Assembly (NCBI GenBank): GCA_035687895.1
Contig: DASRUE010000123.1
Coordinates: forward strand, 1 to 26,391
Reading direction: 5' to 3'
DNA: 26,391 nucleotides
DNA from: JAERML01 sp035687895
Lineage (GTDB): Bacteria; Bacteroidota; Ignavibacteria; UBA10030; UBA6906
Part shown: in pieces, positions 1-8,543 of the stretch
Layout of the letters: every line of letters begins with the position of its first letter
Position numbering within the stretch: position 1 is the stretch's first letter
Position numbers and translations under genes: made by a program
Notes under the pieces: model-generated
The model's input: only the letters and a program-made list of their open reading frames with translations
Databases searched by the model: none
What the model was told of the DNA's origin: nothing

Positions 1-243
1 GGCGATGGGCTGTGGGTGGTTGGCTTGGATATGGGAGGGGAAAAACTCTACACGCAGGTCGACTACACAACACCAATTGCTATTGTGGTGGGAAATGAAG
101 GACGGGGCATTCGCCGACTGGTTCGGGAGACATGCGACCACCTGATAAAGATTCCGCTGTACGGCAAGCTAGCCTCGCTCAATGCGTCGGTCGCCGGTGC
201 ACTTGTCATGTACGAGGTCGCAAAACAGAGACGTGCCGTCTAG
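1..243 (+). CDS. rlmB: 23S rRNA 2'-O-methyltransferase, RlmB/TrmH (SpoU) family, C-terminal part
   Basis: The reading frame is open from the first base and stops with TAG at 241-243, so only the last 80 residues are present. The fragment carries two SpoU-family signatures: motif 2 (IVVGNEGRGIR), which forms part of the knotted SAM-binding site, and motif 3 (IPLYGKLASLNASVAGALV), which completes the knot and dimer interface. The family transfers a methyl group from SAM to a ribose 2'-hydroxyl in rRNA or tRNA. The wording of motif 3 is typical of the RlmB subgroup (23S G2251), but the N-terminal substrate-binding domain lies outside the window, so the exact target is inferred. Its stop overlaps the stop of the convergent regulator gene. 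Confidence 0.85.
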   Translation, partial: GDGLWVVGLDMGGEKLYTQVDYTTPIAIVVGNEGRGIRRLVRETCDHLIKIPLYGKLASLNASVAGALVMYEVAKQRRAV

Positions 244-1607
244 CTCCCCTCGTCGTCGCCTCTGTTCAATCCAAACTTCTTCATCTTGTTGTAGAGGTGG
301 CTTCGCTGAATGTCAAGCGCCTCTGCCGTGCGACTGATATTCCAGCCGTGAGCCTCGAGTTGCTTCCTAATGTAGGCTGCCTCCGAGCGATCCTTAAAAT
401 CCTGGAATGTCCCCCCCTGCTGCATGAGGTCGTCGAACTCCCGCTTTCCTATCGTCGTCGACGCCTCCATTTGATCGATTTCGATCACACTCGACGGCGT
501 CATGATAACGAGCCGCTCCACGGCGTTTTTCAGCTCCCGCACATTGCCGCTCCAGTTCATCGCCTTTAGCTTACGCAGCGCGTCATCAGAGAACGATTTT
601 TGTGCCATTCCATAGCGCGAACAAATGTCAGCCGCAAACGCCAACGCCAACAGCGGAATATCTTCCCTGCGCTCGCGGAGGGGTGGGACGTTGATCGGGA
701 TGACACTCAACCGATGGTACAGATCTTCGCGAAACAGACCCTGCCTGATCGCCTCAATAAGGTTCTTGTTCGTTGCAACCACAACGCGGACGTTCACTTC
801 GATCTGCTTGTTCCCTCCGACTCTTTCGATCTTCCCTTCCTCAAGCGCCCGAAGAACCTTGGCCTGGGCGTTTAGGCTCATGTCGCCAATCTCGTCCAGA
901 AATAGTGTCCCACCGTCTGCCAGCTCGAATTTTCCAATCCGCTGACTGGTTGCGCCGGTGAACGACCCTTTTTCATGACCGAAGAGTTCGGACTCAATTA
1001 ATTCATTGGGAATAGCAGCACAGTTAACTTCCACCAGGGGCTTATCGGCAAGCTTGCTCATCCTGTGGATTGCCCGTGCTACAAGCTCCTTTCCGGATCC
1101 GTTCTCTCCAGTGATCAACACTCGGGCAGGCGTGGGGGCAACTCGGTCGATTGCTGTCAGCACTTCCTTGATCTTTGGGCTTTCTCCCAGGATCGCGTCC
1201 TTCCCCTCGACCTTCTCTTTCAATTGCTTGAACTCCGTCAGCAGGCGCTTCTGGTTGACGGCATTTCGCACAACGATCAGCAGCTTGTCGCGGTCCGGTG
1301 GCTTTTGGAGGAAGTCAAACGCTCCGAGCTTTGCGGCCTTGATGGCGGTTTCAATCGTTCCATGTCCCGAGATCATCACAATAGGGAGATCAGGTTGCAT
1401 TTCTTTGGCCTTCTGCAGAACCTCGAGTCCATCCATGCCGGCCATCTTTATATCGAGCAGCATCGCATCGAACGTTGTGTTGGAAATCTGGGCCAACGCT
1501 GAGGGACCATCTTCTGCGAAATGCACCTCGAAATGGTCATACTCCAGAATCATTCGGAGAGTCTTCCGAATGTCTTTTTCATCATCGACAACAAGTACTG
1601 ATTTCAT
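240..1607 (-). CDS. NtrC-type response regulator, sigma-54 activator
   Basis: 455 residues with three domains. The receiver (about 1-120) has the acidic pocket VDDE, the phosphoacceptor Asp52 in LLDIKM and a KPP lysine near 102. The AAA+ sigma-54 interaction domain (about 140-370) has Walker A GENGSGKE (Lys173), the sigma-54 contact loop as GSFTGA (214-219, a conservative A-to-S variant) and Walker B LFLDEIGD. A Fis-type helix-turn-helix lies at the C-terminus (NISRTAEALDIQRSHLYNK). By family, phosphorylation drives oligomerisation and sigma-54 open-complex formation. The ATG is preceded by GGAGG and overlaps the stop of the upstream exported-protein gene as ATGA, so the two are probably translationally coupled. 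No partner histidine kinase lies nearby, and the target promoters are unknown. Confidence 0.93.
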   Translation of the reverse strand: MKSVLVVDDEKDIRKTLRMILEYDHFEVHFAEDGPSALAQISNTTFDAMLLDIKMAGMDGLEVLQKAKEMQPDLPIVMISGHGTIETAIKAAKLGAFDFLQKPPDRDKLLIVVRNAVNQKRLLTEFKQLKEKVEGKDAILGESPKIKEVLTAIDRVAPTPARVLITGENGSGKELVARAIHRMSKLADKPLVEVNCAAIPNELIESELFGHEKGSFTGATSQRIGKFELADGGTLFLDEIGDMSLNAQAKVLRALEEGKIERVGGNKQIEVNVRVVVATNKNLIEAIRQGLFREDLYHRLSVIPINVPPLRERREDIPLLALAFAADICSRYGMAQKSFSDDALRKLKAMNWSGNVRELKNAVERLVIMTPSSVIEIDQMEASTTIGKREFDDLMQQGGTFQDFKDRSEAAYIRKQLEAHGWNISRTAEALDIQRSHLYNKMKKFGLNRGDDEGS

Positions 1608-2377
1608 CTATCCTCCAATGTCCTCGTGAGGGAACCCGGAAAAGAATCCGTTGTACATCCCACACCGGTTCGGGCACCGAGATCAACTGGCATGCGCAGA
1701 AATGTCGACGGAAGCAAAGAGCGGTCGTCCAGGAGACGCATGCCGAATTCCTGACCCTGCACATTGGCACGGAAGTCCCGCGCATCCAGAACACCGCCGA
1801 CAATGATTCTCTCTTCGTATGTTTCAATAAAGTCGCCCACCCGAGCCGCGACGTCTTTCGATTCAAAACAGTATGTCAGAAACGCCGATCCGAAAAAATG
1901 CTGGAGTTTGTCCCGGTCGCCTGCATGGTCTTCGGGAGTGTCCTCGTAGAGTCGTGAAGGAAGAGCACGTACGCGCTGCTCAAATTCCTCCGGGAACTCC
2001 GACGAGAGGGGAACCCACAGCCAAGGTCCGACCACGGGAAGCCTCACACCGAAACGACGATGGTCCATCGTTGAAAAAAGCGATATCAGCAGGGCCTCAT
2101 ACACGTTGTTCCAACTCAGGCGCATGGCTTTGTCGAAGAGCGCGTCCACAGCATGGGTATCGCCAAATTGAACGCGCACACGGGCATACTCTTCACTTCT
2201 TACGTAATCCTTAATCGCGCACCCATCAGCGATGAGTTTTGGAACGAAGAATGGCCCAAAGAAGCTAACGGCTTCGGGAACCTCCAGCGTCGGTGCAAAC
2301 GGCATTGTCGCCTCCTGACTCTGCCCTTGCACAGCACAGAAGAGACTACACCACCAGAGACCACACACTCTCCGCAT
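1604..2377 (-). CDS. Predicted exported protein of unknown function
   Basis: 257 residues. The N-terminus looks like a short signal peptide: MRR, a hydrophobic stretch rich in Trp, Leu and Cys, then a plausible cleavage near VQG-QS. The mature part has no family I can name. It contains DKLQHFFGSAFLTY (about 155-170) and later DARDFRANVQGQEFG; the spacing of a DKxxHF motif and a DxxANxxG motif is reminiscent of small envelope proteins such as YfiM/VanZ-like families, but this is only a resemblance. The gene starts 12 bases after the acyl-CoA carboxylase stop, with AAGGA upstream, and its stop overlaps the start of the NtrC-type regulator (ATGA), implying co-translation. A role in the envelope or as an input to the regulator is inference from position. 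Confidence 0.75.
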   Translation of the reverse strand: MRRVCGLWWCSLFCAVQGQSQEATMPFAPTLEVPEAVSFFGPFFVPKLIADGCAIKDYVRSEEYARVRVQFGDTHAVDALFDKAMRLSWNNVYEALLISLFSTMDHRRFGVRLPVVGPWLWVPLSSEFPEEFEQRVRALPSRLYEDTPEDHAGDRDKLQHFFGSAFLTYCFESKDVAARVGDFIETYEERIIVGGVLDARDFRANVQGQEFGMRLLDDRSLLPSTFLRMPVDLGARTGVGCTTDSFPGSLTRTLEDR

Positions 2378-2389
2378 CCGAATCCTTGT

Positions 2390-4045
2390 CTACACCTGAA
2401 TAACCCCGGGGTTGAACTGCGGAAATAGGGCGTTCTGCGTCGCCATCGCGATCCCTCGGGAGACCACGGCTCGTGTTTCCACGGGATCGATAATACCATC
2501 AACCCAGAGACGTGCTGCCGCAAAGAATGGGTTCGTCTCCTTTTCATAACGCTGCTGGATTTCTGCGAGAAGTTTCTGCTGGTCCTCTTTGCTGATGTGC
2601 GCGCCCCCTTTCTCCATTTGTTGTACTTTGATCGCAAGAAGTGTCTCGCTGGCCTGCTTGCCTCCCATCACGGCGATCTGGGCTGTGGGCCAGGCATAGA
2701 TCAGGCGCGGGTCGTATCCTTTGCCACACATCGCATAGTTACCAGCTCCATAACTGTTCCCGATCATGAACGTAAATTTTGGGACAACGCTGTTGGCAAC
2801 GGCATTAACCATCTTCGCTCCGTCCTTGATGATTCCACCCTGTTCCGCGCGGCTGCCAACCATGAATCCCGTAACGTCCTGAAAAAAGACAAGGGGAATT
2901 CGCTTCTGGTTGCAGTTCAGGATGAACCGGGCGGCTTTGTCCGCACTATCGCTGTAGATTACGCCACCCACCTGCATCTCTCCTTTTGCATTCTTCACGA
3001 CGGACCGCTGATTCGCCACAATACCGACAGCCCATCCATCAACACGAGCATACCCGGTGATGATCGTCTTGCCGTAGGACTCCTTGTACTCATCTATTTC
3101 ACTCCCGTCCACGATACGTGCAAGTACTTCGTACATATCATACGGCTTGGCCCGATCCAGCGGAAGAAGTCCATGGATGTCGGTCGAATCGAATTTCGGC
3201 TGGACCGGCGTAATCCGGTCAAAGCCTGCTGTGGGTCGGGCTCCGAGTTTGCTGATGATGCTTCGGATTTTCTTTAGGCACTCGTCATCGTTCGCCATCT
3301 TGTGGTCGGTGACACCACTGATGTCACAATGGATGGCCGCTCCTCCCAATTGCTCATTGCCAATCTCCTCGCCAATCGCCGCCTTGACGAGGTGTGATCC
3401 GGCAAGGAACACACTTCCCGTCTTATCAACGATCATCGCCTCGTCACTCATGATAGGGAGATACGCCCCTCCGGCAACACACGGTCCCATAATGGCAGCA
3501 ATCTGGGTAATACCCATCGACGACATCACGGCGTTGTTTCTGAAGATTCTTCCGAAGTGCTCCTTGTCGGGGAAGATCTCACTTTGAAGCGGCAGGAACA
3601 CACCGGCCGAGTCGACGAGATACACAATCGGGAGCCTGTTCTCTATGGAGATTTCCTGGGCGCGGAGGTTCTTCTTGCAGGTAAGGGGAAACCACGCTCC
3701 GGCTTTGACGGTGGCATCGTTGGCCACTATCACGACGTTGCGCGCGTGGATCTGCCCGATGCCAAAAACCGTTCCCGACGATGGCGCACCGCCAAACTCT
3801 TCATACATCTCGTAGGCAGTAAAGAGGCCCACCTCGAGGAAAGCGCCTCCCGGGTCAATCAGTCTCTGGATCCGCTCGCGCGCAGTGAGCTTGCCCCGCT
3901 TGTGATGTCGCTCGATGGCTTCCCGGCCGCCACCAAGTTTTATGACCTCTTCCCGGGAACGAACAAGTTGCATGAGCTTCTTGAAGCTCTGTTCATTACG
4001 AAGGAAGGAATCGTTTTTATTGACGGGAGTACCGATCGTTGCCAT
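2390..4045 (-). CDS. Acyl-CoA carboxylase, carboxyltransferase (beta) subunit
   Basis: 551 residues, full length for the MmdA/PccB/MccB family, with two crotonase-like halves. Visible family signatures include KLTARERIQRLIDPG near the N-terminus, VANDATVKAGAW, YLVDSAGVFLPLQ, GPCVAGGAYLPIMSDEA and, in the C-terminal half, DVTGFMVGSRAEQGG and GNSYGAGNYAMCGKG, whose glycine-rich turns build the oxyanion holes for acyl-CoA and carboxybiotin. The subunit moves CO2 from biotin to an acyl-CoA. The sequence resembles Bacteroidota copies annotated as propionyl- or methylcrotonyl-CoA carboxylase, and I cannot decide the substrate. The biotin carboxylase and carrier subunits are not in the window. Neighbours meaB and acyl-CoA dehydrogenase fit branched-chain amino acid or propionate catabolism. 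The ATG has no clear Shine-Dalgarno site and lies 14 bases after the upstream stop. Confidence 0.93.
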   Translation of the reverse strand: MATIGTPVNKNDSFLRNEQSFKKLMQLVRSREEVIKLGGGREAIERHHKRGKLTARERIQRLIDPGGAFLEVGLFTAYEMYEEFGGAPSSGTVFGIGQIHARNVVIVANDATVKAGAWFPLTCKKNLRAQEISIENRLPIVYLVDSAGVFLPLQSEIFPDKEHFGRIFRNNAVMSSMGITQIAAIMGPCVAGGAYLPIMSDEAMIVDKTGSVFLAGSHLVKAAIGEEIGNEQLGGAAIHCDISGVTDHKMANDDECLKKIRSIISKLGARPTAGFDRITPVQPKFDSTDIHGLLPLDRAKPYDMYEVLARIVDGSEIDEYKESYGKTIITGYARVDGWAVGIVANQRSVVKNAKGEMQVGGVIYSDSADKAARFILNCNQKRIPLVFFQDVTGFMVGSRAEQGGIIKDGAKMVNAVANSVVPKFTFMIGNSYGAGNYAMCGKGYDPRLIYAWPTAQIAVMGGKQASETLLAIKVQQMEKGGAHISKEDQQKLLAEIQQRYEKETNPFFAAARLWVDGIIDPVETRAVVSRGIAMATQNALFPQFNPGVIQV

Positions 4046-4059
4046 GCCAGCAGCCGTGT

Positions 4060-5235
4060 TTATGTGAGGATGTTCCGTGCGATCACCATTTTCTGAACTT
4101 CGGATGTGCCCTCGCCGATCGTCATCAATTTCACATCTCTATAGAGCTTTTCCACCGGATATTCCTTGATGAATCCGTATCCACCGTGAATCTGTACTGC
4201 TTCGTTTGTTGCGCGGACGGCCGCTTCACTGGCAAAATATTTCGCCTGGGCCACAGCGAGATTAATGTTCATCCCTTTCATTTTCATCCAAGCTGCCCGC
4301 TGGGTGAGCAAGCGCGCCGCACTGATCTCGGTCGCCATATCCGCCAGCTTCCACTGGATAGCCTGAAAGTCTGCCAGACGCTTGCCAAACTGCATCCGCT
4401 CTTTTGCATACTTGAGGCTTGCATCAAGGGCGCCCTGTGCGATTCCTACCGAGAGGGCAGCGATGCCAACGCGCCCGCCGTCCAGCACCTTGAGTGCCTG
4501 TTTGAATCCCTCTCCCGCTTTCCCGATCAGGTTCGCCCCAGGTACTCGAACATTTTCAAAGATCAATGTTGCCGTATCGCTGCTCCGCATGCCAAGCTTG
4601 TTCTCCTTCTTCCCGATGCTGAAACCCGTCATTCCCTTTTCGAGGATGAAAGCAGAAATGCTGTTCTTCCCCTTGCCCTTGTCCGTTACTGCCATGACGA
4701 CGTATGTCGACCCGACCGACCCCTGCGTTATAAATGTCTTGCTGCCGTTGATGACCCAGTCGTTGCCGTCACGGGCAGCGATGGTTCGCATCCCCCCGGA
4801 GTCGCTTCCAGAACCGGGTTCCGTGAGACCCCACGCGCCAAGTTTCCGTCCGGACGCGAGGTCGGGCACGTACTTCTTCTTTTGTTCCTCGTTGGCGAAC
4901 AGCATGATGTGCCCCGTGCAAAGACTGTTATGCGATGCCACTGTCAGAGCAACAGAGGGATCGACCTTGGCGATTTCCTCGATGACAACAATGGCGTCCA
5001 ACTCGGTGAGACCTGCTCCTCCTAACTCCTCCGGCCACGTCATTCCCATGAAGCCAAGCTCACTCAACTTCGCTACAATCTCAAACGGGAACTCCTGCGA
5101 TTCATCATACTTCATCACTACGGGGCGCAGTTCTTTCTCCGCAAAGCTCCGGGCAAGCTCCTGAACGGCCTTCTGACTCTCGGAAAGCTCGAAGTCCATC
5201 CCATCCACGCCGAGCGTCGTATCTTCCTGTACCAT
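4060..5235 (-). CDS. Acyl-CoA dehydrogenase (short-chain/butyryl type)
   Basis: 391 residues, normal for the FAD-dependent family that introduces an alpha-beta double bond into acyl-CoA and passes electrons to ETF. Visible are the FAD/substrate segment GAWGLTEPGSGSDSGGM, the ITQGSVGSTYVVMA stretch, the middle-to-C-terminal boundary DGGRVGIAALSVGIAQGALD, and IHGGYGFIKEYPVEKLYRD. The catalytic base is Glu375 in TIGEGTSEVQK, the position used by short- and medium-chain enzymes and not by isovaleryl-CoA dehydrogenase. The ATG at 5235 has a strong AAGGAGG about six bases upstream; an internal ATG at residue 13 matches many relatives but lacks such a site. It lies between meaB and the acyl-CoA carboxylase subunit. 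Exact chain-length preference cannot be read from sequence. Confidence 0.94.
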   Translation of the reverse strand: MVQEDTTLGVDGMDFELSESQKAVQELARSFAEKELRPVVMKYDESQEFPFEIVAKLSELGFMGMTWPEELGGAGLTELDAIVVIEEIAKVDPSVALTVASHNSLCTGHIMLFANEEQKKKYVPDLASGRKLGAWGLTEPGSGSDSGGMRTIAARDGNDWVINGSKTFITQGSVGSTYVVMAVTDKGKGKNSISAFILEKGMTGFSIGKKENKLGMRSSDTATLIFENVRVPGANLIGKAGEGFKQALKVLDGGRVGIAALSVGIAQGALDASLKYAKERMQFGKRLADFQAIQWKLADMATEISAARLLTQRAAWMKMKGMNINLAVAQAKYFASEAAVRATNEAVQIHGGYGFIKEYPVEKLYRDVKLMTIGEGTSEVQKMVIARNILT

Positions 5236-5290
5236 TCAATCCTCCTTTAGCTAGACGGCGACCTTGCGCCGCAAGTGTTCGATAGTAGTA

Positions 5291-6241
5291 TTACACATGA
5301 CGAAAATCCCGAAGCAGTTCAAGGGCAAGATCGTAGGGTGTGGACTGCAATCGGACCACGGCATCGAGGCGATCGGCGAACAATGATCGTCTCTGATCCG
5401 TCCAGAAGTCAACTCGAAGCCTGTCCGCCACAAGTTCTTTCACGCGTTCCTCAACACGTGCACGTCTCTTTTGAAGAAGGCCCTCGTCCCTTTCCAAAAA
5501 CGCTCGGTGCTCTGCGATCTTGGTGGCCACCTCCTCGGTTCCCTTACCTTCACTTGCAACCGCCTTGAGCACATCCGGCACCCAGCTTGAATTCTTCCGA
5601 AATGCCAGGATCATTTTGATTGACATAACTGCCTGATCTGCCCCCGGACGATCAGCCTTGTTCATAACAAAGAAGTCGGCGATCTCCATCAGTCCTGCCT
5701 TCATTGCTTGAATCGAGTCTCCCGATTCGGGAACCAGTACAACGATCGTGGTATCGACTGCCCCGGCGATATCGAGTTCCGATTGCCCAACCCCAACAGT
5801 CTCCATGATGACAATATCCTTGCCAGCGGCATCGAGAACATCAGCAGCTTCCAACGCCTTCTTACTCAGACCACCGAGGCTGCCACGCGACGCCATGCTC
5901 CGGATGAAGACATCCCGATCCAGCTCAACATCGGTCATCCTCACCCGATCACCAAGCAGCGCGCCTCCCGTGAACGGACTTGTTGGGTCTACCGCAATGA
6001 TCCCCACGGCCAAGCCCCGCTTCCTGTAGAAGGCTGCAAGACGGTTGGTGATGGTGCTTTTTCCTGCTCCAGGTGGTCCGGTAATCCCAATCCGGTAGGC
6101 CCGGCCAGTTCGTGAGAAAATCTTTCGCAGAAGCTGTTCGAGCCCCTCCTCCTCGTTCTCCACGGCAGAGATCGCCCGCGCAATCGTAACCCGATCGCCG
6201 GTGAACAGTTTCTCAAGGTCAATGTCTCGACGACGAGCCAT
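5291..6241 (-). CDS. meaB: MeaB-type G3E GTPase, methylmalonyl-CoA mutase chaperone
   Basis: 316 residues, the usual length for MeaB/ArgK. G motifs are clear: Walker A GPPGAGKST (about 55-63), DPTSPFTGGALLGDR, the Mg/switch segment ETVGVGQSELDIAG, and the guanine-specificity motif NKAD. MeaB protects B12-dependent methylmalonyl-CoA mutase and gates loading or repair of its adenosylcobalamin. The C-terminal segment is rich in Arg and Glu and probably forms the helical dimerisation arm. The gene starts inside the end of the epimerase gene (23-base overlap). No mutase gene is in the window, but the acyl-CoA dehydrogenase and carboxylase downstream fit a pathway that yields methylmalonyl-CoA. Related IcmF or ArgK proteins share the fold, and the short, stand-alone form favours MeaB. 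Confidence 0.93.
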   Translation of the reverse strand: MARRRDIDLEKLFTGDRVTIARAISAVENEEEGLEQLLRKIFSRTGRAYRIGITGPPGAGKSTITNRLAAFYRKRGLAVGIIAVDPTSPFTGGALLGDRVRMTDVELDRDVFIRSMASRGSLGGLSKKALEAADVLDAAGKDIVIMETVGVGQSELDIAGAVDTTIVVLVPESGDSIQAMKAGLMEIADFFVMNKADRPGADQAVMSIKMILAFRKNSSWVPDVLKAVASEGKGTEEVATKIAEHRAFLERDEGLLQKRRARVEERVKELVADRLRVDFWTDQRRSLFADRLDAVVRLQSTPYDLALELLRDFRHV

Positions 6242-7169
6242 GAGCCCCCCTTCTCTCCCGGAAGTACTCCACCGTTTTCTGCAATCCCTCGTTAAGTGAT
6301 ACCGCGGGATGCCATCCGAGGGTTGCTGCGATCCTGGCGCTGTTCAATACACTCCGGAGCTGTTCCCCCTTTTTGGCTGGGCCGTTCTGCCGCTGGGCAT
6401 TCGAACCGATGATCGCATTCAACGAATCGAACAACTCATTGACTGTCGTCTCGATTCCAGTCCCGATGTTGAACAACTCTGAACGCGCACACCCGAGGGC
6501 CAGGAGGTTTGCCTGAACCACATCTCCCACAAACACGTAGTCCCTCGTTTGCAGTCCATCGCCATTGATGATGGGCTGATCTCCAGTCAGCAATTTCGAC
6601 GTGAAGATGGCAATAACACCTGCTTCTCCCGCCGGGTTCTGCCGGGGACCATAGACGTTGCCGTACCGAAGGGCAACGGACTGAATGTTGTGCACTGCTT
6701 TGTAGTAAAACAAGTACTCCTCTGTGGCGAGTTTCGCCACGCCGTAAGGGGAAACAGGACGAGTGACATGCCCTTCGTCAGCGGGGAAGGATTCCTGCTC
6801 ACCGTAAATAGCGCCACCACTCGAGGCGAACACCATCCGCGCTACACCCGTCCTCACGCAGGCTTCGAGGAGGCTGAGCGCGCCAATGATATTCACCGAT
6901 GCATCGTACATGGGATCTGCAACGGACCGTCGGACATCCATCTGCGCTGCGTGGTGATTCACAACGTCGAAGCGCTCCTGGCGAAAAACCTCTTCAACCT
7001 TCCCGGCATCTCTGATATCAAGCTGGTAGAATCTGGCACCGGGGTGAACATTCTCCCGCACACCTGTTGAGAGATTATCCATAATGGCGACCGAGTGGCC
7101 GGCGCTAATGTAGGCATCCACAATATGCGACGCGATGAACCCTGCACCCCCTGTGACAAGAATGTTCAT
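6219..7169 (-). CDS. NAD-dependent sugar-nucleotide epimerase/dehydratase (GalE-like extended SDR)
   Basis: 316 residues, an extended short-chain dehydrogenase. The N-terminal Rossmann motif is TGGAGFIAS (6-14), followed by the acidic residue after beta-2 (MDNLSTG) that binds the NAD ribose. The active site shows Ser116/117 in FASSGGAIYG and the Tyr142-x3-Lys146 pair in YGVAK. LRYGNVYGPRQ is typical of nucleotide-sugar epimerases. Enzymes of this type interconvert UDP-glucose/galactose or related sugars in the cytoplasm to feed polysaccharide synthesis, which matches the adjacent glycosyltransferase genes. The substrate cannot be fixed from the sequence. The ATG lies 14 bases after the upstream membrane glycosyltransferase gene, and the 3' end overlaps meaB by 23 bases. 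Confidence 0.92.
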   Translation of the reverse strand: MNILVTGGAGFIASHIVDAYISAGHSVAIMDNLSTGVRENVHPGARFYQLDIRDAGKVEEVFRQERFDVVNHHAAQMDVRRSVADPMYDASVNIIGALSLLEACVRTGVARMVFASSGGAIYGEQESFPADEGHVTRPVSPYGVAKLATEEYLFYYKAVHNIQSVALRYGNVYGPRQNPAGEAGVIAIFTSKLLTGDQPIINGDGLQTRDYVFVGDVVQANLLALGCARSELFNIGTGIETTVNELFDSLNAIIGSNAQRQNGPAKKGEQLRSVLNSARIAATLGWHPAVSLNEGLQKTVEYFRERRGAHGSSSRH

Positions 7170-7183
7170 TGTTCAAACCTGCA

Positions 7184-8542
7184 TCATTGTATGGACCCTC
7201 TCATGAATAGCCAGGCAGTCCAACCGTATACCAACGCTATCCCTCCTGCGAATGCGATGATAGTGTATTTCGCGCGGCCCGTTGCAAGGGTTCCCTTGAA
7301 CCGACTCCGGTCGGCCACAAGACCTGCACCCCATCCAAAGAAGAGGCACAAGAACGGAACAAGGGGGAGGCGAAACCGTGCCTCCGCATGCAGCACAACC
7401 TGGACAAGAAAGAAAAACACAATAGCCGCACGAATGAGTGATAGACTCAGCCGGGACGGTGGATGGCCGACAAGTCCAAGACCGGCCCCCATCAGAAGCA
7501 CCACGTCAGCACAGACGGCCAGTAGCTGCACGGGAATATTGGAATCTGTGTGCGCGATCGGATAGACAAGAAAGATATGGGCCTTCTTGATGGCTAAACC
7601 GAGTGTCTCCCATGGATGATGCACAATGTAGCCGGTTGCGATGGCGCCACTGAGTGAACTCTGTGCCACCTCATTCAATCGACCAACATCCGTTACGCCA
7701 AGCTCGCTTGCACGTTCTTGATACCAGACATCGAAGCCTTCCTCAACCCGCCACGTCCCTGTTGCGAAAGGGTTGTTTCCATTGAGGAGCGAATTGCCGC
7801 CTCCGGACGAAACGGGGACGAGTGATTCGTAGAGTCCGTAGTTCCTGATTGCCCAAGGGGATAGGACAATCACACATGCCACAACAGCCAGGATGACCTC
7901 GGCGGCTCTGCCCCGGTTCTTTCTCTTCATAGCGAAAGCCAGAAGAAAAAGTATGGGAATGAATCCGAAGAAGACCGCCCGCGTAAGCGCAGCCAGCCCT
8001 GCTGTGATTCCGACGAGCATCGCGAGCATCATCCCTCCTGCATCGACCCATCGGTAAACAAGAAGAGTGGACGCCAGAGCCAGGACAATGTAGAGTGTTT
8101 CGGTTTGCAACAGGGTTGAGTAGATGACAAGCCCGGGATACACCGCCATCACTCCGGCAGCGATTAACGCCGGCTGCCGCCCCCGCCAGAGGAGAATGCT
8201 GAGCTGGTAGGTAAGCAGCACCGCCAGAGCCCCGAGCAAACAGCCGACAGCATGCTGCACGGCCAGATTCGTACCAAAGAGACGAACCATGAAAGACAAC
8301 ACGTATGGGAAAAGCGGTGCACGCGTAGAACGTTCTCCATTCGAGTCGATGAACTCGCCCCCCTCCGCAAGCGTCCGGGACATGGTAATGTATTCGCGTT
8401 CGTCCGACGTGTACCCGCTATAATGGACCGGTAGCACGGCCGCGGCTCTGGTGATAAGGGCAACAATGAGAATGAACAGGAGGTCACGATCATGAAGAAA
8501 TGAATGGAACTGAAAGGGCCTTGTATCTCCGCTGCGTTCCAT
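7184..8542 (-). CDS. Membrane glycosyltransferase, GT39/ArnT-like (GT-C fold)
   Basis: 452 residues with roughly ten hydrophobic segments, including LLFILIVALITRAAAVL near the start and others through the chain. After the first membrane helix the external loop reads YSGYTSDEREYITMSR; an acidic pair in this loop is the hallmark catalytic/metal site of GT-C enzymes that use polyprenyl-phosphate sugars (PMT/ArnT family). Next comes RSTRAPLFPYVLSF, a pattern often seen in bacterial GT39-like proteins. The likely role is transfer of a sugar to a lipid or glycan on the outer face of the inner membrane, but donor and acceptor are unknown. The ATG follows the purD stop by one base (TAGGATG), suggesting termination-reinitiation coupling. 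Confidence 0.85.
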   Translation of the reverse strand: MERSGDTRPFQFHSFLHDRDLLFILIVALITRAAAVLPVHYSGYTSDEREYITMSRTLAEGGEFIDSNGERSTRAPLFPYVLSFMVRLFGTNLAVQHAVGCLLGALAVLLTYQLSILLWRGRQPALIAAGVMAVYPGLVIYSTLLQTETLYIVLALASTLLVYRWVDAGGMMLAMLVGITAGLAALTRAVFFGFIPILFLLAFAMKRKNRGRAAEVILAVVACVIVLSPWAIRNYGLYESLVPVSSGGGNSLLNGNNPFATGTWRVEEGFDVWYQERASELGVTDVGRLNEVAQSSLSGAIATGYIVHHPWETLGLAIKKAHIFLVYPIAHTDSNIPVQLLAVCADVVLLMGAGLGLVGHPPSRLSLSLIRAAIVFFFLVQVVLHAEARFRLPLVPFLCLFFGWGAGLVADRSRFKGTLATGRAKYTIIAFAGGIALVYGWTAWLFMRGSIQ

Positions 8543-8543
8543 C

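Noticed and set aside
4039..5025. Long plus-strand open frame (328 codons) opposite the acyl-CoA dehydrogenase gene
   Set aside because: It is the antisense of a clearly conserved gene and has no family features.
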